A stretch of 51,042 bases of DNA from an uncultured Bacteroidales bacterium (GCA_947311115.1 CAMZKE010000112.1:1-51042), one strand, 5' to 3'. Counted from the stretch's first letter, positions 1-8,934 are shown. Translations and numbers: made by a program. Notes: a model not told the origin generated them from the letters alone.

Positions 1-275
1 ATATACAATAGTTTTAAAATATATCAAATAGTTATAATATTGATAAATATAAGAAAAAACAAAATAGAAATAACAATATGCTATAAGTAAAATATTATTA
101 AAAATTTGATAGATAATGAGTCTATATATCGTCTCAAGCCGGCAAGGCTATTATGCAAAATCTGAAGAGTTTCGGTTGCTAGTGATTTATTGTTTAAAAT
201 AATTTATCAAAATATAGCATTAGAAATAACAAAACATAACTAAATTTCTTACTTTTGGCGAAAGTATTGTTTTTA
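1..275. other. Intergenic leader, nothing recognised
   Basis: AT-rich stretch before the first gene. A slightly less AT-rich core around 130-180 contains a short hairpin (AGCC-GGCAA-GGCT) but I could not match it to a tRNA or riboswitch. The only supported element is the promoter at 250-257. Confidence 0.4.
250..257 (+). promoter_or_regulatory. TAnnTTTG -7 promoter element for the glycosyltransferase gene
   Basis: TACTTTTG matches the Bacteroidota sigma-A -7 consensus TAnnTTTG exactly and lies 18 bases before the ATG at 276. The upstream in-frame TTG at 255 falls inside this element, which argues for the ATG as the real start. Confidence 0.6.
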
Positions 276-1481
276 ATGAATATACTACAGCTAACAAATA
301 AAATGCCCTATCCTGCCAAAGATGGTGGTGCCATAGCTACTTTGAATTTAAGTAAAGGTTTTATAAATTCCGGCAAAAAATTAACTATTCTCACAATGAA
401 TACGGCAAAACACTTTTTCGATGAAAAAAAATTGCCATCAGAACTAACCACTAAAATTACTTTTGAAACTGTTTATGTTGAAGCATCGATAAATGCAAAA
501 GATGCAATAAAAAACTTGTTTTTTTCAAAACTGCCTTACAATGCTGTTAGATTTATTAATAATAATTATAAAAATAAACTTATAAATATTTTAAAATCAG
601 AACAATTTGATATTGTTCAGCTCGAAGGCATTTATCTTGCCCCGTATATTGATACTATAAAAAAGTATTCGACAGCAAAAATATCGCTACGAGCTCATAA
701 TATTGAGCATGAAATATGGAAACGAGTTTCTGCAAATGAAACGAACCCTGTAAAAAAGAAATATTTAAAGGTTCTATCAAACAGAATAAAAAAGTTTGAA
801 CAATCGTACATTAATAAATACGATTTACTTGTACCTATAACCGACCGAGATTTAAAGGTTTTCAATAAAATGGGGAATAATAAGCCGGCAAAAACTTCGA
901 TGACAGGTATAGATATTTCTGATTTAATTTCCGATACAAGTAGTATAGAATACCCTTCGGTTTTTCATATTGGAGCATTAGATTGGGCTCCAAACCAAGA
1001 AGGTTTGCATTGGTTTTTTAATAATGTTTGGCAAAATTTAAGTACAAAACAACCTAATTTAAAGTTATATATTGCTGGAAGAAACGCCCCTGACAATTTT
1101 ATAGAAATAATTAAAAAACAGCCAAATACAATATATTTAGGTGAAGTTGAAAACGCCTACAAATTTATGAACTCAAAAGCTATAATGATTGTGCCATTAC
1201 ATTCGGGAAGCGGAATGCGAATAAAAATTATTGAAGGAATGGCTTTAAGTAAAACAATTGTTTCTACCAAAATAGGTACCGAAGGTATACCTACCGAAAA
1301 TGGTAAAAATATATTAATAGCAAACACGGCTCAAGAATTTAGCGGGGCAATAGAAAAATCAGTTTCAAATCGCGATTTATTTGATAAAATTGGACGTAAT
1401 GCGGCTAAATTCATAAAAGAAAACTACGATAACAATAATTTATCGATAGAATTATTAGATTTTTACAAAAAACATATTTAA
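276..1481 (+). CDS. Glycosyltransferase, family 4/1-like (GT-B fold)
   Basis: A 401-residue cytoplasmic glycosyltransferase, probably moving a sugar from a nucleotide-sugar donor onto a surface glycan or lipid-linked intermediate. The N-terminus (ILQLTNKMPYPAKDGGA) is the usual acceptor-domain start of GT4-like enzymes. The C-terminal donor domain shows the HIGALDWAPNQEG segment and the HSGSGMRIKIIEGMALSK region with the conserved glutamate of the E-x7-E type motif, then STKIGTEGI. I chose ATG 276 over an in-frame TTG at 255 because the TTG sits inside a -7 promoter element and because family members begin near MNILQLT. Donor and acceptor cannot be read from sequence. It stands alone, and no polysaccharide cluster is visible on this side of the window edge. 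Confidence 0.85.
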   Translation: MNILQLTNKMPYPAKDGGAIATLNLSKGFINSGKKLTILTMNTAKHFFDEKKLPSELTTKITFETVYVEASINAKDAIKNLFFSKLPYNAVRFINNNYKNKLINILKSEQFDIVQLEGIYLAPYIDTIKKYSTAKISLRAHNIEHEIWKRVSANETNPVKKKYLKVLSNRIKKFEQSYINKYDLLVPITDRDLKVFNKMGNNKPAKTSMTGIDISDLISDTSSIEYPSVFHIGALDWAPNQEGLHWFFNNVWQNLSTKQPNLKLYIAGRNAPDNFIEIIKKQPNTIYLGEVENAYKFMNSKAIMIVPLHSGSGMRIKIIEGMALSKTIVSTKIGTEGIPTENGKNILIANTAQEFSGAIEKSVSNRDLFDKIGRNAAKFIKENYDNNNLSIELLDFYKKHI

Positions 1482-1594
1482 TCTGTTTGGTTTAAATTAC
1501 CTGCCCCATTTGTACCTATTAAATATTGTTTTAATTTCAATTTGTAATTAGATTTAATATATCACCTAATACTTATAAATGTTAGTTTTTTAGC

Positions 1595-1632
1595 AAAAAA
1601 AACACCCAGATGAAATAAATCAAATGGGTGTT
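1595..1632 (-). terminator. Rho-independent terminator of mdh
   Basis: Stem AACACCCA / TGGGTGTT (1601-1608 and 1625-1632) with an inner GAT/ATC pairing. Read on the minus strand it is followed by a run of T (the A run at 1595-1602), so it ends mdh transcription. It lies between the two converging genes. Confidence 0.8.
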
Positions 1633-1656
1633 ATATATTAGTAAAATCTTATAAGC

Positions 1657-2577
1657 TTATAAAAGACCGTTAGTTTTACGAACAGCTTCAGCAGAAGACT
1701 TCATTTTTTCTTTTTCAGCATCAGAAAGTTCAACTTCTAAAATTTCTTCGATACCGTTTTTACCAATAACAGCAGGTACTCCAATACAAATATCTTCTAA
1801 ACCGTATTGTCCATCAAGTAAACAAGAACAAGGGAAGATTTTTTTTGTATCTAAAGCAATAGCTTTAACCATTTCCGATACAGCAGCACCTGGTGCATAC
1901 CAAGCACTTGTGCCTAATAATTTAGTTAATGTTGCTCCACCTACTTTTGTTGCTTCAACTATTTCAGCTTGTTTATCAGCATCTAAAAACTCAGAAACGG
2001 GCAAACTATTACGTGTAGCTTTTTCAATTAAAGGAACCATACCTGTATCGCTATGTCCACCGATAACCATTGCCGAAACTTCTGATGTAGGGCAATTCAT
2101 AGCTTGAGCTAAGTTATACTTAAAACGAGCACTATCTAAAGCACCGCCCATACCAATTACTCTGTTTTTAGGAAGCCCTGAAACTTTAGCTGCTAAATAA
2201 GCCATAGTATCCATAGGATTACTTACAACAATTAAAGTTACATTTGGAGAATGTTTAACAAGATTTTCAGCAACCATTTTTACAATACCTGCGTTTGTAG
2301 AAATAAGTTCTTCGCGAGTCATACCTGGTTTACGAGGAATTCCACTTGTAATAACAGCTATATCGCTATTTGCTGTTTTTGTATAATCACCTGTAGTTCC
2401 TGTAATAGTAGAATCAAATCCGTTTAAAGATGAACACTGCATTAAATCCATAGCTTTACCTTCAGCAAAACCTTCTTTAATGTCAATTAATACTACCTCA
2501 TCTGCAAAATCTTTAATTGCAACGTACTCTGCACAACTTGCACCTACTGCACCTGCTCCAACAATTGTTACTTTCAT
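1657..2577 (-). CDS. mdh: Malate dehydrogenase, LDH-like type
   Basis: NAD-dependent malate dehydrogenase (malate to oxaloacetate), 306 residues, cytoplasmic, TCA cycle or reductive branch. The Rossmann glycine motif GAGAVGAS is at residues 7-14, and D32 after the second strand marks NAD rather than NADP preference. Substrate-binding arginines are R82 and R88 in the mobile loop (GIPRKPGMTREE) and R151, with the catalytic pair D148 and H175 (GGHSD). R82 is what separates malate from lactate dehydrogenases of this fold. Length and motifs fit the short LDH-like MDH found in Bacteroidota. Monocistronic, with its own terminator at 1595-1632. Confidence 0.95.
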   Translation of the reverse strand: MKVTIVGAGAVGASCAEYVAIKDFADEVVLIDIKEGFAEGKAMDLMQCSSLNGFDSTITGTTGDYTKTANSDIAVITSGIPRKPGMTREELISTNAGIVKMVAENLVKHSPNVTLIVVSNPMDTMAYLAAKVSGLPKNRVIGMGGALDSARFKYNLAQAMNCPTSEVSAMVIGGHSDTGMVPLIEKATRNSLPVSEFLDADKQAEIVEATKVGGATLTKLLGTSAWYAPGAAVSEMVKAIALDTKKIFPCSCLLDGQYGLEDICIGVPAVIGKNGIEEILEVELSDAEKEKMKSSAEAVRKTNGLL

Positions 2578-2693
2578 TCTATTATATTTTAAGTTTGTTA
2601 ATAATTATTTTAAGCCACTAAACTAATGTATTTTATCATAAAAAAATATATTATAAAACATAGATTATTATTTTTAACAAAAATTATATTCTG

Positions 2694-4322
2694 TTATGCT
2701 CTAATAACACCAAGTTTATAATCTTTTCGTTCCGGATTATGATTTGCCGCTTCAATACCCATTGAAATAGCTTTTCTTGTTTCAAGAGGATCTATTATAG
2801 CATCAATCCATAGTTGTGATGCAGCATAATATGGTGATGTTTTTGCTGTATATTCATCTTCAATTTCTTTTGCTAATCGGTCTTGCTCTTCTTGACTAAT
2901 TACCTCACCTTTTGCTTTCATTGTTGCTAATTGAATTTGCAAAATGGTTTTTGATGCCGATTTACCACTCATTACAGCAATTTGTGCTGTTGGCCATGCT
3001 AACATTAGCTGTGGGTCGTAAGCCTTACCGCACATAGCGTAATTGCCTGCGCCATAAGAATTTCCAACAACAACTGAGAATTTTGGAACTATAGAATTTG
3101 CCATTGCATTAACCATTTTTGCACCATCTTTAATAATGCCTGCGTGTTCAGAACGAGAGCCTACCATAAACCCTGTTACATCGTGCATAAAAAGCAGAGG
3201 TATTCTTTTCTGATTACAATTCATTATAAAATGTGCAGCTTTGTCAGCTGAATCGGTGTAAATAACTCCTCCAAACTGCATTTCGTTGGTCTTTGTTTTT
3301 ACTATTTTTCGTTGGTTTGCAACAATTCCTACCGACCAACCATCAATACGTGCATAACCACATACCATAGTTTTTCCATAGCCTGCTTTATACTCATCAA
3401 ATTCAGAATTATCAACTAAACGTAATATCACTTCCTTCATATCGAAAGGAGTATCTCTTTTTTCAGGAACAATACCATATATCTCTTTTTCGTCAAGTTT
3501 AGGTTTTGCGGGTTCAATTCTATTAAAGCCTGCTGTTTGAGGTTCTCCTATTTTTGATATTAAACTTTTAATTGTGTCTAGTGCTTCTTCGTCATTCTCT
3601 ACTTTATAGTCTAAAACGCCAGAAATTTCGGTATGAGTTGTAGCACCGCCAAGAGTTTCGTTATCAACATCTTCGCCAATAGCCGATTTTACTAAATAAC
3701 TTCCTGCAAGGAAAATAGTACCTGTTTTATTTACAATAAGTGCTTCGTCACTCATAATTGGCAAATATGCACCACCGGCAACACAATTACCCATAACTGC
3801 AGATATTTGTGTAATTCCCATTGCACTCATTTTTGCATTATTTCTAAAAATACGTCCAAAATGTTCTTTGTCTGCAAAAATATCGGCTTGTAGTGGCAAA
3901 AAAATACCAGCACTATCAACTAAATATATAATTGGCAAATGATTTTCCATTGCAATTTCTTGAGCTCTTAAATTCTTTTTTCCTGTAATAGGAAACCAAG
4001 CTCCGGCTTTAACAGTAGCATCGTTAGCTACAATTACACATTCTCTACCTTTTACATAACCTAAGCCAATAACAACACCACCCGAAGGGCATCCACCGTA
4101 TTCTTTATACATTCCATCACCAACAAAAGCTCCTATTTCTAAAAAATCGCTTTTATCATCAATTAAATAATCGATACGCTCACGTGCTGTCATTTTATCC
4201 TGTGCGTGAGTTTTATCTATCTTTTTCTGTCCGCCACCTAAGTATATTTTCTCTAATTTCTGATTCATTTCAGAAATCATTAATCGCATACTATCTTCGT
4301 TTTTATTGAATTTTATATCCAT
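2694..4322 (-). CDS. Acyl-CoA carboxylase carboxyltransferase (beta) subunit, methylcrotonyl-CoA type
   Basis: Carboxyltransferase subunit (542 residues) of a biotin-dependent acyl-CoA carboxylase, moving CO2 from carboxybiotin to an acyl-CoA. It has the two crotonase-like halves of the family: the N-terminal half with IVANDATVKAGAW, DSAGIFLPLQADIF and the oxyanion-hole region GNCVAGGAY, and the C-terminal half with DVTGFMVG and VGNSYGAGNYAM. The FLPLQ...HFGRIFRN...MSAMGITQ segment is closest to methylcrotonyl-CoA carboxylase beta chains; propionyl-CoA carboxylase is the main alternative. The biotin carboxylase and biotin carrier subunits are not in this window, so the partner must be encoded elsewhere. 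Start ATG 4322 gives MDIKFNKNED, normal for the family. Confidence 0.85.
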   Translation of the reverse strand: MDIKFNKNEDSMRLMISEMNQKLEKIYLGGGQKKIDKTHAQDKMTARERIDYLIDDKSDFLEIGAFVGDGMYKEYGGCPSGGVVIGLGYVKGRECVIVANDATVKAGAWFPITGKKNLRAQEIAMENHLPIIYLVDSAGIFLPLQADIFADKEHFGRIFRNNAKMSAMGITQISAVMGNCVAGGAYLPIMSDEALIVNKTGTIFLAGSYLVKSAIGEDVDNETLGGATTHTEISGVLDYKVENDEEALDTIKSLISKIGEPQTAGFNRIEPAKPKLDEKEIYGIVPEKRDTPFDMKEVILRLVDNSEFDEYKAGYGKTMVCGYARIDGWSVGIVANQRKIVKTKTNEMQFGGVIYTDSADKAAHFIMNCNQKRIPLLFMHDVTGFMVGSRSEHAGIIKDGAKMVNAMANSIVPKFSVVVGNSYGAGNYAMCGKAYDPQLMLAWPTAQIAVMSGKSASKTILQIQLATMKAKGEVISQEEQDRLAKEIEDEYTAKTSPYYAASQLWIDAIIDPLETRKAISMGIEAANHNPERKDYKLGVIRA

Positions 4323-4447
4323 TTTGCTGTATTTTTTTGCTTAAAAGTAATAAATATCTAAATTATTGTATAATTTAATTTTAAGCGACATCTTATTTAT
4401 AATGCTTTTAATTTATTTTCGTTTTTGGAATTGGCATTCTAATATAT

Positions 4448-4476
4448 AAGTAATCATTAGTTTCTAAAGATTACTT
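4448..4476. repeat. Hairpin, 8 + 4 bp stem
   Basis: AAGTAATC / GATTACTT outer stem, one A-A mismatch, inner TTAG / CTAA and a TTT loop. No T run on either side, so not an obvious terminator. Function unknown. Confidence 0.55.
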
Positions 4477-4783
4477 AATTAGAAATTATCCGTTATACAA
4501 CTTATTTTCTGATAGATATCAATACCCACTATTAAGTTTCACTGTTTTATGATAATATAGAAAACTATTAATTTTATAGATGTTTAAACCAAAGTATTTT
4601 TACTTTTTACCCTTTTGTAAAAATACACTTTAAAATTATTTCAAATATGAATATATATCCAGCATTAAACAAATTGTAAAATCAGCCTAACAAACTAAAT
4701 AACAGTGTAAAAAAAAATACCCCCCTATATTATTTTATGATAATCAGGTGAAAAGTATTTTTTGTTATTTACTCAAATAACGA

Positions 4784-4803
4784 AAATTTATCGTAATAAA
4801 TTA
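4784..4803. repeat. 20-base repeat, copy 1 (AAATTTATCGTAATAAATTA)
   Basis: Identical 20-mer at 50854-50873, next to the IS66-like end. The core AATTTAT-CGTA-ATAAATT is itself an inverted repeat. Both copies follow an AAATAAC-type sequence, so the shared unit may be a little longer. Confidence 0.6.
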
Positions 4804-4832
4804 GATACTTCGCTTTGTTCAGTATGACAGAG

Positions 4833-4910
4833 TTAACCCGCATTATTCATATAATTCAATAATATTACGTATAATCTATTTATAAACAATTCGTTAATAA
4901 TGCGGGTTAA
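4833..4910. repeat. 78-base segment bounded by 15-base perfect inverted repeats
   Basis: Left arm TTAACCCGCATTATT (4833-4847) and right arm AATAATGCGGGTTAA (4896-4910) are exact reverse complements. The 19-mer TTAACCCGCATTATTCATA from the left end recurs at 9971-9989. This resembles a MITE-like or other dispersed element; no ORF inside. Confidence 0.65.
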
Positions 4911-4933
4911 TGTTAGATTACAACATAAAACTA

Positions 4934-4976
4934 AAGCATTTGTCATTTTTAACGTAGTGAAAAACGACAAATGCTT
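4934..4976. terminator. 17-bp stem-loop, possible terminator of the solute-binding protein gene
   Basis: AAGCATTTGTCATTTTT (4934-4950) pairs with AAAAACGACAAATGCTT (4960-4976) with a single mismatch around a 9-base loop. It lies downstream of the minus-strand gene ending at 5041, but the T run after the stem is weak, so a repeat element is the alternative. Confidence 0.45.
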
Positions 4977-5040
4977 CACGAATAAATTTAAAATAAATTA
5001 TAATTATACACCCATCGGGTTAATACAAAACCTAAATATA

Positions 5041-5820
5041 TTAGTTTAAATATTTAATCCATAAGTTCTCAACAGCTTCATCTTCATCAAAAGCATTAAT
5101 TCTATCAATAAAGTTTGAAACTAAATTAATAAATAAGAAATCTTTAGCAGATACTGCTGGACTAATAAATTCTTTTTCTGTTGGTTTAGATATATTTTTA
5201 TAATAAACAGATTTCTCGGTAATACCAAAAGCAAGCATTTCGGTTGTTTCATAATCCGCAACTATTCCATCTATTTTACCATCTAATAACAATTTTTTTG
5301 CCTCGTTAATATCTTTTACACTAACTAATTTTGCATTTGGATAATTTGCTTTAACATATTTTTCGCTTGTAGTGTTTTCTGTAGCCGCAAGAGTAATATC
5401 TTTACGATTAACCAACTTTGGCTCTCCTTTATAAAGTTCTTTCTTAAAAGTTAGTATTGATTTACCTGTTTTATAATAAACTCCAGGAAAAGCAACTTCT
5501 GTATTTCTTTTTGTTGTAATAGTCATACCTGATAAAATAATATCAATTTTACCTTCCTTCAATGCTTTTATTAATTTTTCGAAAGGCATTATTTCAAATT
5601 TAGCCTCTACGCCTAATCTTTTTGCTAATGAATTGGCAATATTAATATCAATTCCATTTAAGTTACCTTTACTATCTTTAAAAGTAAAAGGAAACTGCTC
5701 GCCAGTTGTACCAACAACTAAAACTTTTTCTTTAATAATTTTATTGATTATTTCTTGAGCTTGTGATTGTGTTCCATAAGCAAGAAACAAAACTGTTAAT
5801 AAGATAAATACTTTTTTCAT
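5041..5820 (-). CDS. Extracellular solute-binding protein, family 3 (amino-acid-type)
   Basis: A 259-residue periplasmic-binding-protein fold of the SBP_bac_3 family, which binds polar amino acids or similar small solutes. A signal peptide covers about residues 1-22 (MKKVFILLTVLFLAYGTQSQAQ). The family pattern follows: LVVGTTGEQFPFTF, GNLNGIDINIANSLAKRLG, then KIDIILSGMTITTKRNTEVAF, which is the classic signature of amino-acid binding proteins. No permease or ATPase gene is adjacent, so it may serve a transporter elsewhere or be a stand-alone sensor. The reading frame stays open to 6027, but that would overlap the divergent methyltransferase gene. The ATG at 5820 is right because it starts the signal peptide and lies 23 bases from a -7 element. 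Confidence 0.85.
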   Translation of the reverse strand: MKKVFILLTVLFLAYGTQSQAQEIINKIIKEKVLVVGTTGEQFPFTFKDSKGNLNGIDINIANSLAKRLGVEAKFEIMPFEKLIKALKEGKIDIILSGMTITTKRNTEVAFPGVYYKTGKSILTFKKELYKGEPKLVNRKDITLAATENTTSEKYVKANYPNAKLVSVKDINEAKKLLLDGKIDGIVADYETTEMLAFGITEKSVYYKNISKPTEKEFISPAVSAKDFLFINLVSNFIDRINAFDEDEAVENLWIKYLN

Positions 5821-5842
5821 TTTTTTATTTTTTAATTTGTGA

Positions 5843-5850
5843 CAAATATA
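5843..5850 (-). promoter_or_regulatory. TAnnTTTG -7 promoter element (minus strand)
   Basis: TATATTTG on the minus strand, 22 bases upstream of ATG 5820, in the 82-base gap between the divergent genes. Confidence 0.6.
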
Positions 5851-5902
5851 ACAAAATAATAAATTAATTAGTAATATTTTTACAATCTCTAAAAAATATA
5901 AT

Positions 5903-7048
5903 ATGAATGAATTTGATATAGTTGCAAAAACAATTTTTGGTTTAGAAGAAATTCTAGCTGATGAGCTTAAAACAATAGGTGCAAAAGATATAAAAATTTT
6001 ACAACGTGCCGTTTCATACAAAGGCAATAAAGAAACTCTTTATAAAAGTAATTTACATTTACGTACTGCAATTAGAATATTGGTGCCTATATCGAATTTT
6101 AAAGCTAATAGTGAGCGCGAATTATACAAAGGAACTCAAAAAATTGATTGGGAAAAGTATTTAAATACTAATAAAACTTTTGCTATTGATGGCACTACAA
6201 GTGGTGAATTATTTACTCATTCGAAATATGCGGCTTTACTAACTAAAGATGCTATTGTTGACAAATTTAGAGATAAATTTGACGCTCGTCCTTCAATAGA
6301 TACAGAAAATCCGGATTTAAGAATAAATTTGCATATAAATCATAATAATGTTACAATTTCGCTAGATAGTACAGGAAGTAACCTTGGAAAACGTGGTTAT
6401 AAATTAAGACAAGTTTTTGCTCCACTTAGCGAAGTTCTTGCATCAGGAATTATTTTAGTTTCAGATTGGGATAAGAAACAAGATTTTATTGACCCAATGT
6501 GTGGTTCAGGTACATTTCCTATTGAAGCTGCATTAATTGCAAAAAACATTGCTCCCGGCTCTTTCCGTAAATTTAATTTTGAAAATTGGAAAGATTTTGA
6601 CCGTGGGCTTTGGTTACAACTTAAAAAAGATGCTAAAAATAATGAGATCGATTTTAATGGTAAAATTCAAGGCTTTGATATGGACGATGAAGCGATTACA
6701 ATTTCAAAAGAAAATGCAAGGCGTGCCGGTGTTAATCGTATTGTAAGTTTTGCTAAACAAGATTTTATTGATTCTAATAATGAATTTACTGATAGCCATA
6801 TAATTATGAATCCTCCATACGGAGAAAGATTAATGGAAGACGATGAAATTATTCCTTTTTACAAAGAAATTGGAGACCAATTAAAACACAATTATTTAAA
6901 CTGTAATGCATTTATTTTTAGTGGTAATTTACGAGCTATAAAGCATGTAGGATTAAAGGCCTCATCTAGAATTAAACTTTTTAATGGCCCTATTGAGTGT
7001 AGATTAAATAAATTTGAACTTTATGCAGGTAGTAAAAAGAATAGGTAA
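5903..7048 (+). CDS. THUMP-domain class I RNA methyltransferase (RlmL/TrmN-like)
   Basis: SAM-dependent RNA methyltransferase, 381 residues, probably N2-guanine methylation of rRNA as in the RlmL N-terminal half. Residues about 1-160 form the ferredoxin-like plus THUMP RNA-binding region (FDIVAKTIFGLEEILADEL). The Rossmann methyltransferase follows, with motif I DPMCGSGTFPIEAA, the acidic strand-2 motif GFDMDD, and catalytic motif IV NPPYGER, which marks amino-group methyltransferases. The single-domain length of 380-390 residues is typical of the stand-alone Bacteroidota and Firmicutes members rather than the fused RlmKL of Escherichia. Target base not determined. Divergent from the solute-binding gene. 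Confidence 0.88.
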   Translation: MNEFDIVAKTIFGLEEILADELKTIGAKDIKILQRAVSYKGNKETLYKSNLHLRTAIRILVPISNFKANSERELYKGTQKIDWEKYLNTNKTFAIDGTTSGELFTHSKYAALLTKDAIVDKFRDKFDARPSIDTENPDLRINLHINHNNVTISLDSTGSNLGKRGYKLRQVFAPLSEVLASGIILVSDWDKKQDFIDPMCGSGTFPIEAALIAKNIAPGSFRKFNFENWKDFDRGLWLQLKKDAKNNEIDFNGKIQGFDMDDEAITISKENARRAGVNRIVSFAKQDFIDSNNEFTDSHIIMNPPYGERLMEDDEIIPFYKEIGDQLKHNYLNCNAFIFSGNLRAIKHVGLKASSRIKLFNGPIECRLNKFELYAGSKKNR

Positions 7049-7092
7049 AAATATTTTTAGCTACTTAGTGATTATGAGTTTTTTTCCAGATT

Positions 7093-8064
7093 TTATTTAT
7101 ATTCAAGCAGAAATTCAATTTCCTTTGGATAATAGTTTAATTTTTTAATGTATTTGGGCGATTTTAAAATTTTAATTTTAACTTTATTTGTTTTTGATTT
7201 AATCATATCTTTATAATCTACTACAACTTTATACGAAGTTTTATCGATGTATTCAAAATTTTTAACTCCAATATTAAATACAAGTTCTACTTCTTTTGTA
7301 AATAAATTTGCTTTTATAGATTTTGGTTTATTTATTATCTTAATTGGGACTTTCAAATGCTTTTCTGTAAATTTTTCGACAATAACTGAAATAAGAACAG
7401 AATCTACGCTATATCTTAAATTTGATGTATTCAGTAATTTAGTTTTAGTTATATAATTTTTATTTAAATCATTAATATTTATTAGTTCGGTTTCTACCAT
7501 TGAAATAGTATCAATAATGCCTTTGTAACCACTAACATTTATATGGTTTGGTAAAATTTTAATATCAGATGCTAATCTATATTGCTTTGCAAACGATAAA
7601 ATAATATTAGGTATAACTTTTACTTTTTTACTCGCTAATTTAGATAATTTATAATTTTTTCTAGTAAAATCTATTTGTAATATTTTAATATTGCTACCTA
7701 TTTTTTTATTTATAGCTAGTTTAACTAATTTATTGCTAAAACTTAGCGTATTATTTTTTTGTTCTGAGCATTTATTTATATCGATATAAACCAAAGGTAT
7801 TCCTGATATATATTTATATTTAAGAATATTATATCCGGTAGTTTCTACCTCAATTTTCGACCTTAAAGGCAGTTCGCCTAAAATACCGTTGCCTTCAGGG
7901 TAATTTATATATTCAAATTTAATTTCTATAACATCTTCATAAATATTACCTAAAGCTATAAAAAACCATAATATCGATGATACAAAAAGAAAAATCGAGA
8001 AAACTATCAATTTCTTTGAATTTGGAATATTTTCTCGATTTATTATTTTTTTCAGCCTTTTCAT
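7093..8064 (-). CDS. YbbR-like domain protein
   Basis: A 323-residue membrane-anchored protein with one transmembrane helix at about residues 19-40 (LIVFSIFLFVSSILWFFIAL) and a long beta-rich extracytoplasmic part with YbbR-like repeats. In Firmicutes, YbbR/CdaR binds and regulates the c-di-AMP cyclase CdaA. In Bacteroidota a YbbR-like gene sits next to yajC and nusB as here, but its role is not established. It is the last gene of the minus-strand operon nusB - DUF1573 - yajC - this gene, 26 bases after yajC. The coaE gene that often follows in related genomes is not here. Confidence 0.75.
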   Translation of the reverse strand: MKRLKKIINRENIPNSKKLIVFSIFLFVSSILWFFIALGNIYEDVIEIKFEYINYPEGNGILGELPLRSKIEVETTGYNILKYKYISGIPLVYIDINKCSEQKNNTLSFSNKLVKLAINKKIGSNIKILQIDFTRKNYKLSKLASKKVKVIPNIILSFAKQYRLASDIKILPNHINVSGYKGIIDTISMVETELININDLNKNYITKTKLLNTSNLRYSVDSVLISVIVEKFTEKHLKVPIKIINKPKSIKANLFTKEVELVFNIGVKNFEYIDKTSYKVVVDYKDMIKSKTNKVKIKILKSPKYIKKLNYYPKEIEFLLEYK

Positions 8065-8090
8065 ATTTGGCTACAAGATAAGAAATTTTA

Positions 8091-8417
8091 TTATTTCTTT
8101 TGAGCTAAATCAGCAGCGTCTCTCACAACAGAGTTTTTATCTACTTTAATTCTTACATTATCAGCGATTTCTATTACTAAATGGTCATCTTTAACATCGT
8201 TAATTTTCCCCATTATTCCTCCTGTAGTAACAACTTTATCGCCTTTTGCAATACTCTCTCTAAACTTTTTCATTTCTTTTTGTCGTTTCATTTGAGGACG
8301 AATAATAAAGAAATAAAAGACTACCACTATTAAAACTAATGGTAAAAACGATGCCAAAGGATTAGATTCTCCTCCGGCAGGTTGCGACATTAATAAAACA
8401 AAATTTAAAACATTCAT
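8091..8417 (-). CDS. yajC: Preprotein translocase subunit YajC
   Basis: Small inner-membrane accessory subunit of the Sec translocon (SecDF-YajC), 108 residues. A single transmembrane helix at about 24-42 (FLPLVLIVVVFYFFIIRPQMK) ends in the hallmark RPQ motif, followed by the basic cytoplasmic segment and KGDKVVTTGGIMGKI. The protein starts with a short extra N-terminal stretch; the second Met at residue 10 is an alternative start. It is 15 bases downstream of the DUF1573 gene and part of the same operon. Confidence 0.95.
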   Translation of the reverse strand: MNVLNFVLLMSQPAGGESNPLASFLPLVLIVVVFYFFIIRPQMKRQKEMKKFRESIAKGDKVVTTGGIMGKINDVKDDHLVIEIADNVRIKVDKNSVVRDAADLAQKK

Positions 8418-8432
8418 ATATTTAATTTTTAA

Positions 8433-8876
8433 TTATTTACTTATTATTTCGGCTGTAAAAGCCAGTTGAATTCTATTTGGCTGTGTGTTTGCCATTATTG
8501 TAAGAGTTTTATGTTGCATTCCTGTACGTCCGGCAGAGTCAAATATAGCTTCTATCAAACCTTCTTCTCCGGGCTTTATAGGTTTGTCGGTGTACTTAGG
8601 AACTGTACAGCCACAACTTGATGTTACTTTGGCAATTATTAAATCTGAACCACCTACATTTTTAAATTTAAAGGTGTGAGATACAATTTCACCTGGATTT
8701 ATTGCTCCAAAATCGAATGTTGTACGCTTAAATTCAAACTTGGGCGAGCTTCCTACTTTTGCTGTTGAATCTGCTGTTGCAGGAATATTAATTAAATCGG
8801 TAGTAACTTTATTGTTATTATTACCACAAGATACAAAAAACACTACAATTAATAAACTTACAAAATACCTAAACAT
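8433..8876 (-). CDS. DUF1573 lipoprotein
   Basis: A 147-residue predicted lipoprotein. The signal peptide ends in the lipobox FFVSC with C17 as the lipidated residue. The rest is one DUF1573 domain, an immunoglobulin-like (ASH/MSP-related) fold, with its typical phrases FDFGAINPGEIVSHTFKFKN, SSCGCTVP and PIKPGEEGLI. The biochemical role is unknown. DUF1573 next to yajC and nusB is a recurring Bacteroidota arrangement and suggests an envelope function, but that is association only. Confidence 0.9.
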   Translation of the reverse strand: MFRYFVSLLIVVFFVSCGNNNNKVTTDLINIPATADSTAKVGSSPKFEFKRTTFDFGAINPGEIVSHTFKFKNVGGSDLIIAKVTSSCGCTVPKYTDKPIKPGEEGLIEAIFDSAGRTGMQHKTLTIMANTQPNRIQLAFTAEIISK

Positions 8877-8934
8877 AATAATTATTTTTTTACAATATTA
8901 GCAATTAAAGTTTAATTTTTTCAGTTAAAAAACA

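Larger units (their letters stand above)
4323..5040. other. 718-base intergenic region with several inverted repeats
   Basis: No coding signal. It holds a perfect hairpin (4448-4476), a 20-mer repeated at 50854, a segment resembling dispersed Bacteroidota intergenic repeats (CTTCGCTTTGTTCAGTATGA at 4809-4828), a 15-base inverted repeat enclosing 4833-4910, and a 17-base stem at 4934-4976. The area looks like a repeat-rich boundary or an old insertion site. Confidence 0.6.

Noticed and set aside
120-200. Riboswitch or tRNA in the slightly less AT-rich leader
   Set aside because: Only a 4-bp hairpin was found and no conserved riboswitch or tRNA motifs could be matched.
255-275. TTG start for the glycosyltransferase
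   Set aside because: The codon overlaps a perfect -7 promoter element; ATG 276 fits the family start.
5821-6027. Extended N-terminus for the solute-binding protein
   Set aside because: It overlaps the divergent methyltransferase gene, has no family similarity, and would put the -7 element inside the coding region.
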